Shown: positions 46,072-54,875 of the stretch, in pieces
How the letters are laid out: each line of letters starts with the position of its first letter
Position numbering within the stretch: position 1 is the first letter of the stretch
Notes under the pieces: generated by a model
The model's input: the letters and a program-made list of their open reading frames with translations, nothing else
Databases searched by the model: none
Told to the model about the DNA's origin: nothing
Position numbers and translations under genes: made by a program
NCBI RefSeq assembly: GCF_027922005.1
Contig: NZ_BSEV01000011.1
Location: 124,001-188,000 of the forward strand
DNA from: Streptosporangium carneum
GTDB lineage: Bacteria; Actinomycetota; Actinomycetes; Streptosporangiales; Streptosporangiaceae
Length of the DNA: 64,000 nt
Direction of reading: 5' to 3'

Positions 46072-46329
46072 CCTGATCCGCCTTTCTTTCGGTTTGATTT
46101 CCCGACCGCTGAGGGTGTCGGGAATCAGGCCTACATTTGGCGTTTAAATATTATTTTGTGTATCGAAGTAGATCAAGGGGTTGATCTACCTTCTTCTCTG
46201 TGATAAAAGAATCCTTGAAATCGTTTTCGCGATTTTGGCGGACGCGCCCCATTTTCGTTCGCAGAGGTGATTACGAAGCGCGTTTGAATACGTCGTCATC
46301 GTCACATTCCAGGTCTTCGCGGCCGGATG

Positions 46330-46465
46330 CTCCGCTCCGCCGTCCAGACGCCGGCCGTCACGGTCGTATGCCGTGTTGAGCATCTCCGCCGTCATCATTT
46401 CCGCGGACGTCCCTTGCGCGATCACCGAACCGCTTCTCATGGCCACGACGGTGTCGGAGTGGCAG
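46330..46465 (-). pseudogene. Scrap of a siderophore-type ABC ATPase (FepC-like C-terminus)
   Basis: The minus strand reads HSDTVVAMRSGSVIAQGTSA and EMMTAEMLNTAYDRDGRRLD, which matches the last segment of FecE/FepC-type ATPases (DxVVAMxxGxVIAQGxP). Nothing upstream supports the rest of the protein, so it is a relic. The remaining parts of 46072-46518 contain AT-rich sequence but no gene. Confidence 0.65.
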
Positions 46466-46518
46466 GAGGCGAACGGCGGTGGAGGCGTCCCCGGGGGGCG
46501 CTCTGAGATGATCTCGGT

Positions 46519-47127
46519 ATGCCGTTGAAGATCGCAGTACTGGCCTCGCACACCGGCACCAACCTGCGCGCGCTGCACGCCGCCCAGCGGCCGGACGCGT
46601 TCACCGTCGATCTGGTCGTCAGCAACAACGGCTCGTCGGGAGCGCTGGAGTACGCCCGGGAGCACGGCATCCCCCACGCGCACCTTTCCGGACGCACCCA
46701 CCCGGACGCGGACGCGCTCGACCAGGCGATGCTCGCGGCCCTGCGTCGGCACGACATCGATCTGATCGTCACCGCCGGCTACATGAAGAAGGTCGGTCCC
46801 GCCGCTCTCGCCGCCTACGACGGGCGCGTCCTCAACGTCCATCCCGCTCTCCTGCCCAGGCACGGCGGGCAGGGGATGTACGGGCTGAACGTCCATCGGG
46901 CTGTCCTGGAAGCGGGCGACACGGTGTCGGGCGCGTCCGTTCACCTGGTGACCGCCGAATACGACGAGGGGCCGGTCATCGCGCGGCAGGAGGTCCCCGT
47001 CCTGCCCGCCGACACCCCCGAGAGCCTGGCCGAGCGAGTTCTGGCCGCCGAACACATCCTCCTGCCGGCCGTTGTTCACGACGTGGCCACCCGCGGCGTC
47101 TTTCTGAGTGACTTCCGTGACTCATGA
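46519..47127 (+). CDS. Formyltransferase, PurN-like (GART)
   Basis: A 202-residue protein with the formyltransferase core: IAVLASHTGTNLRAL, LIVTAGYMKKVG, catalytic NVHPALLPRHGGQGMYGLNV with the Asn and His, and the Asp in EYDEGPVIARQEV. The fold matches phosphoribosylglycinamide formyltransferase, which formylates GAR in purine synthesis. It stands alone, not in a pur operon, so it could be a paralogue with another acceptor. Confidence 0.85.
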   Translation: MPLKIAVLASHTGTNLRALHAAQRPDAFTVDLVVSNNGSSGALEYAREHGIPHAHLSGRTHPDADALDQAMLAALRRHDIDLIVTAGYMKKVGPAALAAYDGRVLNVHPALLPRHGGQGMYGLNVHRAVLEAGDTVSGASVHLVTAEYDEGPVIARQEVPVLPADTPESLAERVLAAEHILLPAVVHDVATRGVFLSDFRDS

Positions 47128-47289
47128 CAGAAGGCTCATCTGCCCGATGAATGAGGGTGTGGTGATGGAATTGTCTGCCTGTCAGAAAGATGGTGCCGAC
47201 AGTAGTCTTCGGCCATGAAGCGTCTGGTCTTCATGGTTCTCGTGGTCGCGACCCGAGGCGATCGTGACGGCCGCCGGCACGACAGACAT

Positions 47290-47350
47290 GACCGCGCCCG
47301 CCCCGCCGTCCCGGCCTTCGACGGCTCGGGACGGCGGGGCGGGCGCGGTC
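47290..47350. terminator. Perfect 23-bp inverted repeat, bidirectional terminator
   Basis: Arms 47290-47312 and 47328-47350 pair perfectly around a 15-base loop, between the convergent PurN-like and PhoX-like genes. Confidence 0.85.
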
Positions 47351-47377
47351 GTGCGGTGGCCGGTGCGACGGTGCGGG

Positions 47378-48802
47378 TCAGGGGTGGCCGTGGCCGTGGT
47401 CGTCCTGACGGCCCCAGGGACCGGTGATCGCGAACACGTAGCCGGGAGACTGGATGTTGGCGAACAGGATCCTGCCGTCCGCGCTGAAGGTCGGGCCGGT
47501 GAACTCGCTGTCGTTGAGCTGGTTGCGGGCTATCGGGTAGGCCTTGCCCTGCTTGGTGACGCCGACCAGGTGCGACAGTCCCTCGCCGTCCTCGGCCAGG
47601 ATGACGCCTCCGTACGGCGAGACCGTGATGTTGTCGGGCCCGTCGTAGTCGGTGTCCTGCGTGGGGTCGGGATTGACTCCGAAGATCGTCTTGAGGGTGA
47701 CGGTCTCTGACCTGGGGTCGTAGAACCACACCTGTCCGTCGTGCTCGTTGACGCTGCCGTCGCTGGTGCGGGCGTAGCTGGAGACGAAGTAGGCGCCGCC
47801 GTCCCCCCACCAGGCGCCCTCGAGCTTGCGGGCGCGGGTCACCTGGTCGTTGGTGAACTGCTTGCGCACGGAGACCGTCGCCGCGTCACGGTCGGGCACG
47901 GGGACCCACTGCACCCTGTAGCGGGTGCCCGGCTGGGTGGCCTCGGACAGGTCGCCGATGTGCTTGCTGCCCTTGAAGCAGCTCATGGCCTCCAGGGTGC
48001 CCGCGGTCGCGCCGTCCTGGCTGAGCGCGAGCGCCCGGAGCGCGCCCTTGCGGCCGCGGAAGTGCCTGGGCGGGGTCCAGCGGAAGTACAGACCGTTCGG
48101 CCCGCCCGCGTCCTCGGTCTCGTAGATCGCCGAGGTGCGCGGGTCGACCGCGACGGCCTCGTGCGAGAACCGGCCGAGGAACTTCAGCGGCACCGGGTCG
48201 AGGTTGGCGTCGCGGTCGAACGGGTCGACCTCGAAGACGTACCCGTGGTCCTTCTGGAACGCTCCGCCCGCGCGCTGCTCGGTCTCCTCGCACGTCAGCC
48301 AGGTGTTCCACGGGGTGATGCCGCCCGCGCAGTTGTTGTGCGTGCCGGCCACGCTGACGTACTCGCGGACGCGGTTTCCGCGCCTGTCGACCTCGATGTT
48401 GGTGGTGCCACCGTGCGCGCCGGGGTCGTAGGTCAGACCCGGCAGGGCCGGCACGGGGTACGGCTCACCGCCGCCGATCTCGTGGTTGTTGACCAGGACG
48501 GAGGAGCCGTTGCGCCCCTGGAAGAAGCCGGTGCCGTCGGCGTCGCTCGGCGTCGGCTCCCCCGACTCGAGCAGCGTCTTCCCCGCCTGAGCGACGATCT
48601 TGTAGGAGAAGCCGCGGGGGAGGGCGAGCAGGCCGGCCGGGTCGGGGATGACGGGACCGTATCCTGCCGCTTTGAGACCGGTCTGGGCGGCCTGGGCGGC
48701 GGCGGGGCCGGCGATGGCCTCGACGCTGCCGATGATGGCAATGCCCAGGCCGCCCGCGGCCCCGGAACGCAGCAGGTCACGGCGAGAGATCGGGGAAGTC
48801 AT
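47378..48802 (-). CDS. PhoX-like alkaline phosphatase family protein (DUF839), Tat-exported
   Basis: A 474-residue protein with a twin-arginine signal (SRRDLLRSGAAGGLGIAIIG). The mature part is a PhoX/DUF839 beta-propeller: VLVNNHEIGGGEPY, GTHNNCAGGITPWNTWLTCE, HGYVFEVDPFD, VYFDPR-type blades and DYDGPDNITVSPYGGV. PhoX enzymes are calcium- and iron-dependent phosphatases secreted in phosphate limitation. The ATG at 48802 is used (AAAGG upstream). Confidence 0.85.
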   Translation of the reverse strand: MTSPISRRDLLRSGAAGGLGIAIIGSVEAIAGPAAAQAAQTGLKAAGYGPVIPDPAGLLALPRGFSYKIVAQAGKTLLESGEPTPSDADGTGFFQGRNGSSVLVNNHEIGGGEPYPVPALPGLTYDPGAHGGTTNIEVDRRGNRVREYVSVAGTHNNCAGGITPWNTWLTCEETEQRAGGAFQKDHGYVFEVDPFDRDANLDPVPLKFLGRFSHEAVAVDPRTSAIYETEDAGGPNGLYFRWTPPRHFRGRKGALRALALSQDGATAGTLEAMSCFKGSKHIGDLSEATQPGTRYRVQWVPVPDRDAATVSVRKQFTNDQVTRARKLEGAWWGDGGAYFVSSYARTSDGSVNEHDGQVWFYDPRSETVTLKTIFGVNPDPTQDTDYDGPDNITVSPYGGVILAEDGEGLSHLVGVTKQGKAYPIARNQLNDSEFTGPTFSADGRILFANIQSPGYVFAITGPWGRQDDHGHGHP

Positions 48803-49046
48803 AGGGGTACCTTTTTCGCACTTTTGGGAAGGTAGCACTGGGACTCAAGTCCTCCGGTCTGAACGGTCCTTTCCCTGATGCGGTCACCGAAGTGAACGTG
48901 AGGCGAACGCTCGATCCTGAGCTGGAATTCCGGTTCGTGCTCCCATGATTACCGAACGTTTCCCGAATGTGGAGCCCGCCGGGGCCGAGCCGCCGCCCGG
49001 GGCCCTTCGGAAGGCCGCTCTCGCCCCGGCGGCGGATCTCGGGGTG

Positions 49047-49763
49047 TCAGGCCGGGGAGGTCAGGAGGGCGGGGAGTTCCCCGAGGGAGCGCACGACGGG
49101 CAGGTCCGTCCGCGCGGGACCTCCCCCACGGTTCAGCCAGACGCCGTACAGCCCTGCCGCCCTCGCGGCGGTGGCGTCGGTGTCGAGCCGGTCCCCGACG
49201 TAGGCCACCTCGGACGGGCGCAGGCGGATCGTCTCGCAGGCCGCGTGGAAGCTCTCCGGCGCGGGCTTGGCGACGCCGATGTCGCTGGAGGCGATCAGCA
49301 CGGGCAGCGCCGTGTCCAGGCCGACCCGGCGGACCTTGTCGCGTTGCTGGGCGGCCTCCCCGTTGGTGAGAATCCCCAGCCGAAGCCAGGGCCGCCCGTC
49401 CACCAGCGCGTCGAGGCTCGCCATGACGTCAGGGAAGACCCGCCACGCGGATTCGTAGTGGCGCAGGTAGCCCGCGAACCAGGCGTCCGCCTCCCGCTCC
49501 TGCCAGCTTCCCAGGCCGAACTCGGCGGCGAGGGTCGTGATGCGCAGGCGGCGTTGTCCCGTGAAGGTGAGCTCACCCGCGAGGTAGCGGTCCATGGCGT
49601 GATGTTCGAGCTCCGACCAGCGCCGCCGCGCCGCCTCGTGATCGACCTCCGCCGATCCGGCGACCGCCTTCAGCGCCGCCGTGAACGCCGAGGCGGCGGC
49701 CGTGTCGTGGTCGACCAGCGTGCCGTCGAGGTCGAACAGGATCCCTTTGATCGTCCGGGCCAT
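49047..49763 (-). CDS. HAD-superfamily hydrolase
   Basis: A 238-residue HAD phosphatase: catalytic LFDLDGTLVDHD (two Asp), motif II LGILTNGEAAQQ, Lys in AKPAPESF, and GDRLDTDATAARAAG. The helical cap follows the first motif, as in phosphoglycolate phosphatase-like members. Substrate unknown. Monocistronic, between PhoX and the alkylation cluster. Confidence 0.9.
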   Translation of the reverse strand: MARTIKGILFDLDGTLVDHDTAAASAFTAALKAVAGSAEVDHEAARRRWSELEHHAMDRYLAGELTFTGQRRLRITTLAAEFGLGSWQEREADAWFAGYLRHYESAWRVFPDVMASLDALVDGRPWLRLGILTNGEAAQQRDKVRRVGLDTALPVLIASSDIGVAKPAPESFHAACETIRLRPSEVAYVGDRLDTDATAARAAGLYGVWLNRGGGPARTDLPVVRSLGELPALLTSPA

Positions 49764-49838
49764 GGCCCTCCTTGCCCATCGTCGACGTCCTGACCGTTCA
49801 TTCCATGATCGTCGATTCCCGGGGCGTCCGGCGGCCGG

Positions 49839-50318
49839 TCAGCGGGACGGCCGGTAGGGCCTGTCCCGGGGGTCGCCGATCTCCCACGTGCTCGCGTCGG
49901 ACGCGACGCCGCGCATGCCCTCCAGGGTGCCCGGCCCGGCCAGCTCCACGACGCGGGCGTCGTCCAGGCCTGCGAAGCCGTACGTCCTGGCGGGATCCCA
50001 GTCGGTGCTGTGCCGCAGGCGGCGGCTCATCTGCGCCCACCCCGACGCCGCTCCCGCGACCACCCAGCCGTCAGGGGAGCCCGCTGTCATGCGCCGGGCG
50101 GGGCGCAGCCAGGAGGCGGCCTGTTCTGGCCAGTCGACGACGGCCAGGACCTGTCCGCCCCCGGCCTCCCACTCGCGGGCGAAGGCCTGTACGGCGGCGC
50201 GGGAGGCGGCGTCGCGGCCGTGCCCCAGGGTGAGGACCGCGAGGCGGGGCCTGGCCGCGCGGACCAGCTCGACCAACGCGTCCAGCTCGGCCCGGGTGTG
50301 CCGGACGGGGCGTGTCAT
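49839..50318 (-). CDS. Unknown protein, last gene of the sigma-Ogt operon
   Basis: A 159-residue alpha/beta protein: LAVLTLGHGRDAASRAAVQA, GQVLAVVDWPEQAASW, WVVAGAASGWAQMSRRL and YGFAGLDDARVVELAGPG. It looks like half of a periplasmic-binding-like or Rossmann fold without a signal peptide. No family recognised. Its start overlaps the oxygenase stop (ATGA), so it is the fourth coupled gene of the alkylation operon and probably works in the same response. Confidence 0.7.
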   Translation of the reverse strand: MTRPVRHTRAELDALVELVRAARPRLAVLTLGHGRDAASRAAVQAFAREWEAGGGQVLAVVDWPEQAASWLRPARRMTAGSPDGWVVAGAASGWAQMSRRLRHSTDWDPARTYGFAGLDDARVVELAGPGTLEGMRGVASDASTWEIGDPRDRPYRPSR

Positions 50319-51112
50319 GTCGCGTCGTGGAAGACCAGGCCCAGGGTGTGGCGGACACCCGAGCGAACCGTGCTGACCCCGTGACGGACCGGGGCCGCCG
50401 ACCAGCCGCGCGCGGAGCGCACCGGACGGTCCCGGGTGGTGAAGACCAGCGCCCGCCCCTGTCCGAGCAGGGTCGAGGTGCCCCGGGACTGCGCCCTGGG
50501 CCGCTGCTCGACCAGCAGGAACTCCCCGCCGGTGTGGTCGACGCCGGGTTCGTTCAGGCCGATCACGACCTGCAGCGGGAACACCAGGTCTCCGTAGAGG
50601 TCGCGGTGCAGTGCGTTCCAGTCGCCCTCGCGGTACCGCAGCAGGATCGGTGTCGGTCGTCTCTGACCTGCGGCGTGACACATCTCCAGCCATTCTCCCA
50701 GGTCGTCCGGCCACGGCGCGGCCCTGCCGAGTCTGGCCGCCCAGGCGCGGGCGACAGGCAGCAGACGGGGGTAGAACGCCTGCCGCAGCCGCCCGACCAG
50801 GTCGGGGAACGGGTGGTCGAAGTAGCGGTACTGGCCGGATCCGAACCGGTGGCGGGCCATGTCGACGGTCGACCGGAAACGACCGGTCTCGTCGTACAGA
50901 CCGGAGACGTCCGCGCACTCGGCGGAGGTGAGGATCCGCGGCGTCAGAGCGCATCCGTGCGTGTCGAGCTCCTCGGCCACCGCCGCCCAGTCGATCTGGC
51001 CGACCCGGATCGCCGGGTCCGCCGTCAGGTCGATCGAGGCCTCCCGTGTCAGGGGCTCGCCGGTCCCCGCCGCGCCCACCGCGGGGGTGCCGGTCGTGGT
51101 CGTGCCGCTCAT
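50315..51112 (-). CDS. 2OG-Fe(II) oxygenase
   Basis: A 265-residue dioxygenase. Iron ligands: His and Asp in NALHRDLYGDL, a distal His in VRHGVSTVRSG and the Arg that binds 2-oxoglutarate just after; YFDHPFPDLVGRLR is upstream. The layout is that of prolyl-hydroxylase-like or AlkB-like oxygenases. Coupled by ATGA overlaps to the Ogt gene before it and the unknown gene after it. A role in oxidative demethylation is suggested by the neighbours only. Confidence 0.85.
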   Translation of the reverse strand: MSGTTTTGTPAVGAAGTGEPLTREASIDLTADPAIRVGQIDWAAVAEELDTHGCALTPRILTSAECADVSGLYDETGRFRSTVDMARHRFGSGQYRYFDHPFPDLVGRLRQAFYPRLLPVARAWAARLGRAAPWPDDLGEWLEMCHAAGQRRPTPILLRYREGDWNALHRDLYGDLVFPLQVVIGLNEPGVDHTGGEFLLVEQRPRAQSRGTSTLLGQGRALVFTTRDRPVRSARGWSAAPVRHGVSTVRSGVRHTLGLVFHDAT

Positions 51113-51732
51113 GCCGTCGCCTCCAGTCCGAGCAGGATCCTCTTCGTCTCGACGCCGCCGACGTACTGGCCGATGGCGCCGTCGCTGCGTACCACGCGGT
51201 GGCAGGGCACCACGATCGGCAGCGGGTTGGTCGCGCACGCCGTGCCGACGGCGCGCACCGCCCTGGGGCTGCCCGCCGCCTCGGCGACGGTCGCGTAACT
51301 CGCGGTCGCGCCATAGCCGATCTCCCGCAGACGCGACAGCACGGTACGGCGGAAGCCGCGCGCGAGCCGGAGGTCCAGCGGCAGGTCGAACAGGCGGCGC
51401 CGGCCCGCGAAGTACTCCTCCAGCTCCCTGGCCGCGCCGTCGAGGCGCGCGGGGGCGCGCAGCACACGCGGGCTGACGCCCGCGGCCAGCTGCTCCAGGA
51501 CCTTCTCGTGGTCCTCCCTGGCGTAGGCCACGCGCACCAGGCCCTCACCGGTCGCGGCCAGCAGCAGCGATCCGACAGGGGTGTCCACGGTGCGGTAGGC
51601 GACGTCCAGGATGCCCGCCCGGTCCGCGGCGGCCGCGAGGCGGGCGTGCAGCCGCGCCTGGGTCTCCTCGTCGACCAGGGGCAGGGCGGCGAACAGGTCG
51701 CCGTCAGCCGACGGTCGGCTCGTGGTCATCAT
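51109..51732 (-). CDS. ogt: Methylated-DNA-protein cysteine methyltransferase (Ogt-like)
   Basis: A 207-residue protein with the active-site block VVPCHRVVRSDGAIGQYVGG (acceptor Cys in PCHRV) and the helix-turn-helix region YGATASYATVAEAAGSPRAV. It repairs O6-alkylguanine in one turnover. The first 45 residues are an extra helical N-terminus. The start at 51732 overlaps the sigma factor stop (ATGATGA), which makes translation of the two genes linked. One of two Ogt paralogues in this cluster. Confidence 0.92.
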   Translation of the reverse strand: MMTTSRPSADGDLFAALPLVDEETQARLHARLAAAADRAGILDVAYRTVDTPVGSLLLAATGEGLVRVAYAREDHEKVLEQLAAGVSPRVLRAPARLDGAARELEEYFAGRRRLFDLPLDLRLARGFRRTVLSRLREIGYGATASYATVAEAAGSPRAVRAVGTACATNPLPIVVPCHRVVRSDGAIGQYVGGVETKRILLGLEATA

Positions 51733-52238
51733 CGGGCCTCTCCTTTCCGGTAGGTCCTGCGCAGGGCGGCGATGCCGTCCGCCGCGGCTCTGCGGGCCGC
51801 CTCCGCGCTGCCGCCGACCACCTCGGCCACCTCCGCGTACGGCAGGCCCGCGAGGTAGTGGTAGGCGATGGTCTGGCGCTGTTTGAGCGGCAGGGCCCTG
51901 AGCTCGTCCAGCAGGTCGCGTTCCTCGCCGCCGGGCAGCCCGTCGACGCTGGGCGTCTCGGGAACCCGTTCGGTCGGGATCGCCCGCCGGGACTCGGCGC
52001 GAACCTGGTCGACGGCCTTGCGGTGGGCGATCGTGACCAGCCACGCCTCGACGTTGCTGTCCGGCCGCAGCTCCGGATAGGCCTGCATGGCCGCCAGGAA
52101 CGTCTCGGACCAGGCGTCCTCTGCGGTGGCCGTGTGACCCAGCACGGCACGGCACACGCGCAGCACCATCGGCCCGTACCTGGCCACGATCACTTCGAAG
52201 GGTTGCTGTCTCACATCTGGTAAACGTGTCAGGTCCAC
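51729..52238 (-). CDS. ECF RNA polymerase sigma factor
   Basis: A 169-residue ECF sigma: region 2 CRAVLGHTATAEDAWSETFL and VEAWLVTIAHRKAVDQVRAE, region 4 LPLKQRQTIAYHYLAGLPYA then VAEVVGGSAEAARRAAADGI. It is the first gene of a coupled four-gene operon with Ogt, a 2OG-Fe(II) oxygenase and an unknown protein. No anti-sigma gene is present. The start is GTG at 52238; a GTG at 52214 is equally weak in ribosome-site terms and would put an inverted repeat in the promoter. Confidence 0.88.
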   Translation of the reverse strand: MDLTRLPDVRQQPFEVIVARYGPMVLRVCRAVLGHTATAEDAWSETFLAAMQAYPELRPDSNVEAWLVTIAHRKAVDQVRAESRRAIPTERVPETPSVDGLPGGEERDLLDELRALPLKQRQTIAYHYLAGLPYAEVAEVVGGSAEAARRAAADGIAALRRTYRKGEAR

Positions 52239-52248
52239 CGGATGTGAG
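52210..52248 (-). promoter_or_regulatory. Inverted repeat around the sigma factor start
   Basis: CTCACATC at 52210-52217 and GATGTGAG at 52241-52248 are exact inverse copies 23 bases apart. They straddle the GTG at 52238, which suggests an operator or a start misplacement. Confidence 0.5.
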
Positions 52249-52307
52249 GTCGCGATCCCGTGGTGGAGGCGAACGTGTCGGAACCGCGGGATGTCAGGCC
52301 GCGTTCC

Positions 52308-52799
52308 TCAGAACAGCGACCCCTGCCGCGCGGGCGACTCCAGTTCGAGCAGGAAGCCCTTGCGCGCGAGCCCGCCGGAGAAGCCCGTCAGAGCGCCGTC
52401 GCCGCCGACGACCCGGTGGCAGGGCACGATCACCGCGACCGGGTTCCTGGCGTTCGCCGCGCCCACGGCGCGGACCCGGTCCGGCCTGCCGATCGCGTCC
52501 GCCACCCGGGTGTAGCTCCATCTCTGGCCGTAGGGGATGGTCCTCAGCACATCCCAGACGCGCCGCTGGAAGTCGCCGCCCTCGAGCCGCACCGGCACCG
52601 TGAACTCCCGGCGCAGCCCGGCGAAGTACTCCGCGAGCTGTTCGACTGTCTCCTCGAACCCGTGCCCGACCCGGGGGCCGAAGGTCGAAGGGTCGGGCAT
52701 GCGCAGATGCTGCTCCATGTACAGGCCGCTCAGCACGCCGTCCGTGGCGACGAGGGTCAGCGTCCCCATCGGCGAGTCGATCAGCGTGTGGGTTCTCAT
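52308..52799 (-). CDS. ogt: Second methylated-DNA cysteine methyltransferase
   Basis: A 163-residue Ogt/AdaB-type enzyme without the N-terminal extra segment: THTLIDSPMGTLTLVA, YGQRWSYTRVADAIGRPDRV, and VIVPCHRVVGGDGALTGFSG with the acceptor Cys. The ATG at 52799 is used because AAGGAG stands six bases upstream (the ATG at 52802 is closer than ideal). It lies 69 bases before the sigma-Ogt operon on the same strand and may be read through into it. Confidence 0.92.
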   Translation of the reverse strand: MRTHTLIDSPMGTLTLVATDGVLSGLYMEQHLRMPDPSTFGPRVGHGFEETVEQLAEYFAGLRREFTVPVRLEGGDFQRRVWDVLRTIPYGQRWSYTRVADAIGRPDRVRAVGAANARNPVAVIVPCHRVVGGDGALTGFSGGLARKGFLLELESPARQGSLF

Positions 52800-52802
52800 C
52801 AT

Positions 52803-53188
52803 GCTCTCCTTCCGTTCCTCTGCCCGGTAGACGCCCGGGGAGGCCGGAACGTGAGGTCGACCGTTCGGGTTTCCGCGCCGCCCGCGATGTCGCGCCTCGG
52901 CGGCGTCATGCGCGCACCGGTTTCCAGACGACGGTTACGTTCGGGTATTCAGACGTTCGGCGTTCGGACCTTCAAAAGGGTCAGACGCGTCGCTTTCCTG
53001 CTCCGCGTCGTCACACCCGAATCGGCGTGCTCGCACGGGTGAAGGGCGGCCTCGGATTACTTCGACCCGGATTCCATAACGAATCACTACCTAAAGCTGT
53101 ATTTCCGGTATGCCGTACTAGTGACTGATAGCCAGTCTTGCGTTTTTCGATCGCCTGAGCAAACGCGAAGTGCTAAACATGGCCTTCT
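52803..53188. other. Intergenic stretch
   Basis: Separates the Ogt gene and the divergent TPR-like gene. The right 130 bases are more AT-rich and should carry promoters for both. No gene or repeat found. Confidence 0.4.
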
Positions 53189-54214
53189 ATGAGAATCTTC
53201 CGGCGCCGGAAGGGCGGACAGCCCGTCGGTGGCACCTTCGTTGTGGGACGCGCGTGGAAAGACGTCGCTCTTGACGCCGCCGTCGAGGCGGTGGAAGAGG
53301 GTTATCTGAACGCGGGAGTCGTCCTTCTCGGCGAGACGCATCGCGACCCCGAGCTGCGCTCGCTGAGGCTCGACGCGCTCAGCCGCGCCGCGGTCGGCAG
53401 GAGCCAGGGAATCGCCGAGATGCTCGACGGGGCGCCCGACAGGGCGGACATCCTGCTGTGGCTCGGCCGTACCGTCGTCGACGAGGCGTGGGTCATCCGC
53501 GGCGGCAGTTTCGCGGACACCGTCGACGACGACCGGTTCAAGATGTTCTTCGCGACCCTGTCCGGCGCCTACGAGCCCCTCATGGAGGCGGCCAGACTGC
53601 GGCCCGCCGACCCCGTGCCCTGGGAGTCCATGATCTGGTTCGCCATGGGCATGCAGTTCGACCGTGTGGAACAGGACGTGATCTGGGAGGAGCTCACCGC
53701 CAGGTCCCTTACGCTGTTCTCCGCCTACTGGGCCAGGCTGCAGTCCCTGAGCGTGAAGTGGGGCGGCTCCCACGAGGAGATGTTCGCTCACGCCCGCACG
53801 GCGGTCTCGCTCGCGCCCGAGGGGCACCCGCTCACGGCGATGCTGGCGCTCGCGCACCTGGAGCATCTCCTCGCCGAGGAGCGCCGCCTCGTGGCGGAGA
53901 ACAGGATGATGGCCTATGTGAAGTTCGGCATGAAGTACTTCTCCGAACAGATCGTCGGCGAGCTGAAGGAGGCGGAGCGTCGCTGGACGGCCCACGCCGA
54001 GCAGCACCCCCGGGACATCGAGGCCCATCATCTGTTCGGTGCGATCTTCATGCGCGACGCCGTCACGCACGACCTCGCGGCCTGGCACCTGGGGCGGGTG
54101 GGCAACCGCGTCGGACGCTCCGCTCCGTGGAGCTACATGGGCGACCCGGCTGAGGAGTTCGCCGCCGCGCTGAGAAAACTCAGGCTCCCCCTTCCCGTGG
54201 CGGACGGCGTCTGA
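53189..54214 (+). CDS. Hypothetical helical (TPR-like) protein
   Basis: A 341-residue soluble protein made of helical hairpins: AVGRSQGIAEMLDGAPDRAD, AYEPLMEAARLRPADPVPWE, LTAMLALAHLEHLLAEERRL and HLFGAIFMRDAVTHDLAAWH. This suggests a TPR-like superhelix, the pattern of a family of unknown function in actinomycetes. The ATG at 53189 starts the frame; no neighbour gives a hint. Confidence 0.7.
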   Translation: MRIFRRRKGGQPVGGTFVVGRAWKDVALDAAVEAVEEGYLNAGVVLLGETHRDPELRSLRLDALSRAAVGRSQGIAEMLDGAPDRADILLWLGRTVVDEAWVIRGGSFADTVDDDRFKMFFATLSGAYEPLMEAARLRPADPVPWESMIWFAMGMQFDRVEQDVIWEELTARSLTLFSAYWARLQSLSVKWGGSHEEMFAHARTAVSLAPEGHPLTAMLALAHLEHLLAEERRLVAENRMMAYVKFGMKYFSEQIVGELKEAERRWTAHAEQHPRDIEAHHLFGAIFMRDAVTHDLAAWHLGRVGNRVGRSAPWSYMGDPAEEFAAALRKLRLPLPVADGV

Positions 54215-54488
54215 GCGCCACGCGGGCCCCTTTCCCGGGCGTCGTGTCCGCTCCGCCGCGTGGCCTTTCCGCTCGTCGTGCGGTGTCGCGTTCCAGGCGT
54301 CATCGTTGTCTTTCCGTCACCCCTGTGACCGGCCGCGCGACGCCGAAGGATTTGATGGACGGGAAGGGGGCGGAACGGCCGGCCGAAACGGCTTCGTTCT
54401 CATCCGGTTCTCATGCCTCATCGAGGTTCGTCTGAGACGGTCCGGCCAGCCTTCGAAGCACGAAGACTCGAATACAGGACGGTTCACA

Positions 54489-54875
54489 GTGAAACCAGCG
54501 AAAACAAAACCGGCCGCGGCGGTGCTCCTCGCCTGCTCCTTCCTCGCCGCCTGCGGCGGATCTCCCACGACCCAGGCCTCTCCCTCGGCTCCGGCCTCCC
54601 CCGCCCCCGCCACGAGCGGGGCCGTGCCCTCGTCGGCCCCGGGCGGATCCACACAGGTCAAGAAGGTCTCGGCGAACACCGCGAGCGAGGCCGAGATCGC
54701 CGAGGCGCTCAGGGCCGCGGGCGTGCCCAACCCCGAGCGGTGGGCCGAGGAGGTCGTCGAATACCGGCCGTACGCCGCGGACGACCCCGACCTCACCTCG
54801 CTCCGTGAGAACCTCGCCAAGTACAACCCCGGCGAGGAGACCGTCGACAAGATCGTCTCGGCACTGACTCCGTGA
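54489..54875 (+). CDS. Lipoprotein with ComEA-like helix-hairpin-helix segment
   Basis: A 128-residue lipoprotein. Signal peptide and lipobox FLAACGG (lipid-modified Cys near residue 22), a Ser/Pro/Ala-rich linker, then NTASEAEIAEALRAAGVPNP and ERWAEEVVEYRPYAADDPDL, which is similar to the helix-hairpin-helix DNA-binding part of ComEA proteins. The GTG at 54489 is the first start before the signal peptide. Its stop overlaps the start of the membrane protein gene (GTGA). Confidence 0.75.
   Translation: MKPAKTKPAAAVLLACSFLAACGGSPTTQASPSAPASPAPATSGAVPSSAPGGSTQVKKVSANTASEAEIAEALRAAGVPNPERWAEEVVEYRPYAADDPDLTSLRENLAKYNPGEETVDKIVSALTP

Noticed and set aside
46186..47079. Minus-strand frame opposite the PurN-like gene as one protein
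   Set aside because: Only 46330-46465 looks like protein (FepC scrap); the rest is antisense to a complete formyltransferase.
49839..51548. 569-codon minus-strand frame covering the unknown gene and more
   Set aside because: Upstream of 50318 it overlaps the oxygenase and Ogt genes in another frame and is not protein-like; only the last 159 codons are kept.
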